DNA from: Bifidobacterium breve
GTDB lineage: Bacteria > Actinomycetota > Acidimicrobiia > Acidimicrobiales > Ilumatobacteraceae
Direction: 5' to 3'
Length of the DNA: 7,840 nt
Assembly (NCBI GenBank): GCA_945896935.1
Contig: CAMDER010000079.1
Coordinates: 1-7,840, forward strand
Position numbers and translations under genes: made by a program. A model generated the notes under the pieces. That model worked only from the letters and a program-made list of their open reading frames with translations, had not been told where the DNA came from and did not search any database. Shown piece after piece: positions 6,042-7,840 of this stretch. Position 1 is the first letter of the stretch; each line of letters begins with the position of its first letter.

Positions 6042-6074
6042 CTCTATTTCCATCTGTCATTTCACTTGTCACAC

Positions 6075-6079
6075 AGGAG
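6075..6079 (+). promoter_or_regulatory. Shine-Dalgarno of the acyl-CoA dehydrogenase
   Basis: AGGAG lies 9 nt before the ATG at 6089. It fixes this start, and it contrasts with the minus-strand neighbours, whose starts lack a clear Shine-Dalgarno. Confidence 0.8.
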
Positions 6080-6088
6080 CACTAGAAC

Positions 6089-7330
6089 ATGTCTCAACCC
6101 ACACTCGAGCAATTCCAGGCCGACGCCCTGGCCTTTTTAGAGGCTAATGCCCCACGCAAAGAGGCTGAAAAGAAATTCGTCTGGGGCGAAGGGGCCGACA
6201 AGGTCTCAATGTTTGAAGAGAAGGATCGCAAAGCCGAAAAACTTGATGTCGCTGAGGCGTGCGCGTGGCGGCAAAAGAAGTTTGATGCGGGGTTCGGGTA
6301 CATCTTCGGATCCGAGCAATATGGCGGACGTGAACTACCCGCTGCCTACTCACGCGCCTATGAAGCACTCGAAGCAAAGTACGAAATCCCCAATCAAAGT
6401 TGCTTCACCATCGGGCTCGGTATGGTGGCCCCGACCATCGTCGATCATGGTTCAGATATCGCTCGCGACTTGTATGTGCACAAGATGTATCGCGGGGACA
6501 TCGTTGGCTGTCAATTGTTCAGCGAACCCGGTGCGGGCAGCGACCTCGCAAACCTCAGCACAAAAGCCGAGCGCGATGGAGAAGAGTGGATCATCACAGG
6601 CCAGAAGGTCTGGACCAGCGGCGCTCACTACAGCGACATCGGAGAAATTATTGCTCGCACCGATTTTGACATGCCCAAGCACAAAGGACTCACTGGTTTC
6701 ATCGTTGATATGCATGCACCTGGTGTTGAGATTCGTCCATTGCGCCAGATGACCGGTGGAGCAAGCTTCAACGAAGTGTTCTTTACCGAAGTTCGCGTTC
6801 GTGACGATCATCGACTTGGCGACATCAACAATGGTTGGAACGTTGCTTTGACAACCCTGATGAACGAACGTGCTGCGATTGGTGCCGGCGGAGGTGGCGG
6901 TGGCATGTTCACTCGCGTCATCGAAATGGTGAAGTTCTACGGCTTAAACAACGACCCAGTGGTGCGTGATGAGCTCGCCAAGATCATCATCCATAGCCGA
7001 GTCGCCAGCTTCAACAATCAACGCGCGATGGACAAAATTAAGTCGGGTCAAATGCCCGGACCCGAAATGAGCATTGCCAAGCTGGCCGGTACCGCCAACA
7101 TGATGCGCCTCGGTGATTTTGTGTCGATGGTTCTCGGACCCAAACTGATTGCCGATAGTGGCGAGTGGGGCACGTATGCATGGAATCAATTGATTCTCGG
7201 AACTCCTGGCGGACGTATTGCTGGTGGCTCTGACGAAATCATGCGCAACATCGTTGCCGAGCGCGTTTTGGGTATGCCCAAAGATCCAGGCATTGATAGC
7301 AAGAGCGCCTTCAACGACCTCAAGAAATAA
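6089..7330 (+). CDS. Acyl-CoA dehydrogenase (FadE-like)
   Basis: 413-aa FAD flavoenzyme that oxidises an acyl-CoA thioester to the trans-2-enoyl-CoA, passing electrons to ETF, as in beta-oxidation or branched/cyclic acyl degradation. Full length for the family. Seen in order: an N-terminal helical domain (1-135), the middle beta-domain with CQLFSEPGAGSD (141-152) and GQKVWTSGAHYSD (171-183), and the C-terminal helical domain ending GGRIAGGSDEIMRNIVAERVLG (374-395 overall). At the MCAD catalytic Glu position (E in IYEGT) this protein has Gly379 (IAGGS). Glu260 in LMNERAAIG aligns with the alternative catalytic base of isovaleryl- and long-chain acyl-CoA dehydrogenases, so it is probably active with that geometry. 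The helix after it is unusually glycine-rich (266-272). Substrate cannot be told. It is single-gene here, divergent from the Nfu-N-like gene, and ends 3 nt from convergent rnhB, with no visible terminator. Confidence 0.94.
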   Translation: MSQPTLEQFQADALAFLEANAPRKEAEKKFVWGEGADKVSMFEEKDRKAEKLDVAEACAWRQKKFDAGFGYIFGSEQYGGRELPAAYSRAYEALEAKYEIPNQSCFTIGLGMVAPTIVDHGSDIARDLYVHKMYRGDIVGCQLFSEPGAGSDLANLSTKAERDGEEWIITGQKVWTSGAHYSDIGEIIARTDFDMPKHKGLTGFIVDMHAPGVEIRPLRQMTGGASFNEVFFTEVRVRDDHRLGDINNGWNVALTTLMNERAAIGAGGGGGGMFTRVIEMVKFYGLNNDPVVRDELAKIIIHSRVASFNNQRAMDKIKSGQMPGPEMSIAKLAGTANMMRLGDFVSMVLGPKLIADSGEWGTYAWNQLILGTPGGRIAGGSDEIMRNIVAERVLGMPKDPGIDSKSAFNDLKK

Positions 7331-7333
7331 AAA

Positions 7334-7840
7334 CTAAAACAAGGTTGGTGAAGCGTTGCGCTCGATGCGCGGGGTTCCGGGCCACGGCACGAAATTGTCC
7401 ATGAAGGCCCAGCTTCGACGATGAATCGCCGATGGTCCGTATCCCTGCAGCGCGGTGCGATGCCAGTGACACGGGTAGCCCTTATTGGTATCGAGACTCC
7501 ACAGTGGGTAATCAACCGCGAGTTCTCGCATCAATCGATCGCGCGTCACCTTGGCCAAAATTGACGCTGCAGCAATTGATAAAACTGATGTGTCGCCTTT
7601 GACTTGCATCACAACTTTCGGAAGGAGCGGCGTCACAAAATCCCAACTGCCGTCAACAACTGCCGCGTCGGGAACAACCGAAAGTTGAGCGAGCGCCCGT
7701 TGCGTTGCCAAGCGTTGTGCATCGGCCATTCCTAACGCATCACATTCAACATGCGATGCGTAACCAACCGACCACGATGTGCACCACGAAGCAACCGTGT
7801 CAAACATTGCCTCGCGCGATTTTTCGGTGATTGATTTGGA
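7334..7840 (-). CDS. rnhB: Ribonuclease HII, N-terminus beyond window edge
   Basis: Endonuclease that cuts the RNA strand of RNA-DNA hybrids and initiates removal of single ribonucleotides from DNA. The last 168 codons are visible; the N-terminal part with the DEVGRG catalytic pair lies beyond the right edge. The frame is open to the last base, beginning SKSITEKSREAMFD, the equivalent of the family DSK-xLS-xxREALF block, so an ATG at 7807 is internal and not the start. Further family blocks follow: VECDALGMADAQRLATQRAL, VVDGSW (catalytic Asp of VDG), KGDTSVLSIAAASILAKVTRDRLM (Asp of GD plus the AAASI-AKV-RD helix), NKGYPCHWHRTAL and HRRSWAFM near the C-terminus. It converges on the acyl-CoA dehydrogenase with a 3-nt gap. 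The stop TAG is followed by a T-rich run (TTTTTATTT on the minus strand), but no convincing stem precedes it. Confidence 0.95.
   Translation of the reverse strand, partial: SKSITEKSREAMFDTVASWCTSWSVGYASHVECDALGMADAQRLATQRALAQLSVVPDAAVVDGSWDFVTPLLPKVVMQVKGDTSVLSIAAASILAKVTRDRLMRELAVDYPLWSLDTNKGYPCHWHRTALQGYGPSAIHRRSWAFMDNFVPWPGTPRIERNASPTLF

Noticed and set aside
7310..7345. Intrinsic terminator for rnhB from the T-rich run after its stop
   Set aside because: The only nearby stem (AGCG/CGCT) is 4 bp and too far from the T-run.
7334..7807. RNase HII starting at the ATG at 7807
   Set aside because: The frame stays open to 7840 and encodes the SK-xxx-xxREAMF block conserved in the family, so that ATG is internal.

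Overview
The window looks like a compact stretch of actinobacterial chromosome with moderate GC, judged by eye at a little over half. Acidimicrobiia or a related aquatic lineage would fit, but this placement is inference. The support is: an ImuA'/ImuB SOS-mutagenesis pair of the actinobacterial type, a LexA box of the actinobacterial form (CGAAC-N4-GTTCG), several starts placed 6-7 nt after a TANNNT -10 (likely leaderless mRNAs), and gaps of only 3-4 nt between convergent genes. There is no rRNA, tRNA, CRISPR array, insertion sequence or phage gene. The longest non-coding stretch is about 220 bp.

Layout from left to right. (1) 1-1034, minus: Cys/Met-metabolism PLP enzyme, with its C-terminus beyond the left edge. 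(2) 1035-1254: divergent intergenic region. (3) 1255-2115, plus: OmpR-type DNA-binding response regulator with a degenerate receiver and no kinase nearby. (4) 2120-3796 and 3800-4579, minus: imuB and imuA', arranged TAA-TTG-ATG and driven by an SOS box and -10 just upstream of imuA'. (5) 4614-5465, minus: a CarH-like B12-binding regulator with an excisionase-type HTH, ending only 34 nt before imuA'. (6) 5548-6000, minus: small protein with a probable Nfu N-terminal-like domain. (7) 6089-7330, plus: acyl-CoA dehydrogenase. (8) 7334 to the right edge, minus: RNase HII, with its N-terminus outside.

The best-supported functional unit is imuA'-imuB. These proteins work with the error-prone polymerase DnaE2, which is not in this window, in damage-induced translesion synthesis. 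A putative light/B12 sensor lies directly upstream on the same strand, and the SOS promoter sits in the 34-nt gap between them. This raises a testable idea: readthrough from a light-responsive gene into the mutasome, superimposed on LexA control. Nothing here proves a new system. The sensor-mutasome arrangement, the run of likely leaderless starts and the degenerate orphan regulator are the points most worth checking.
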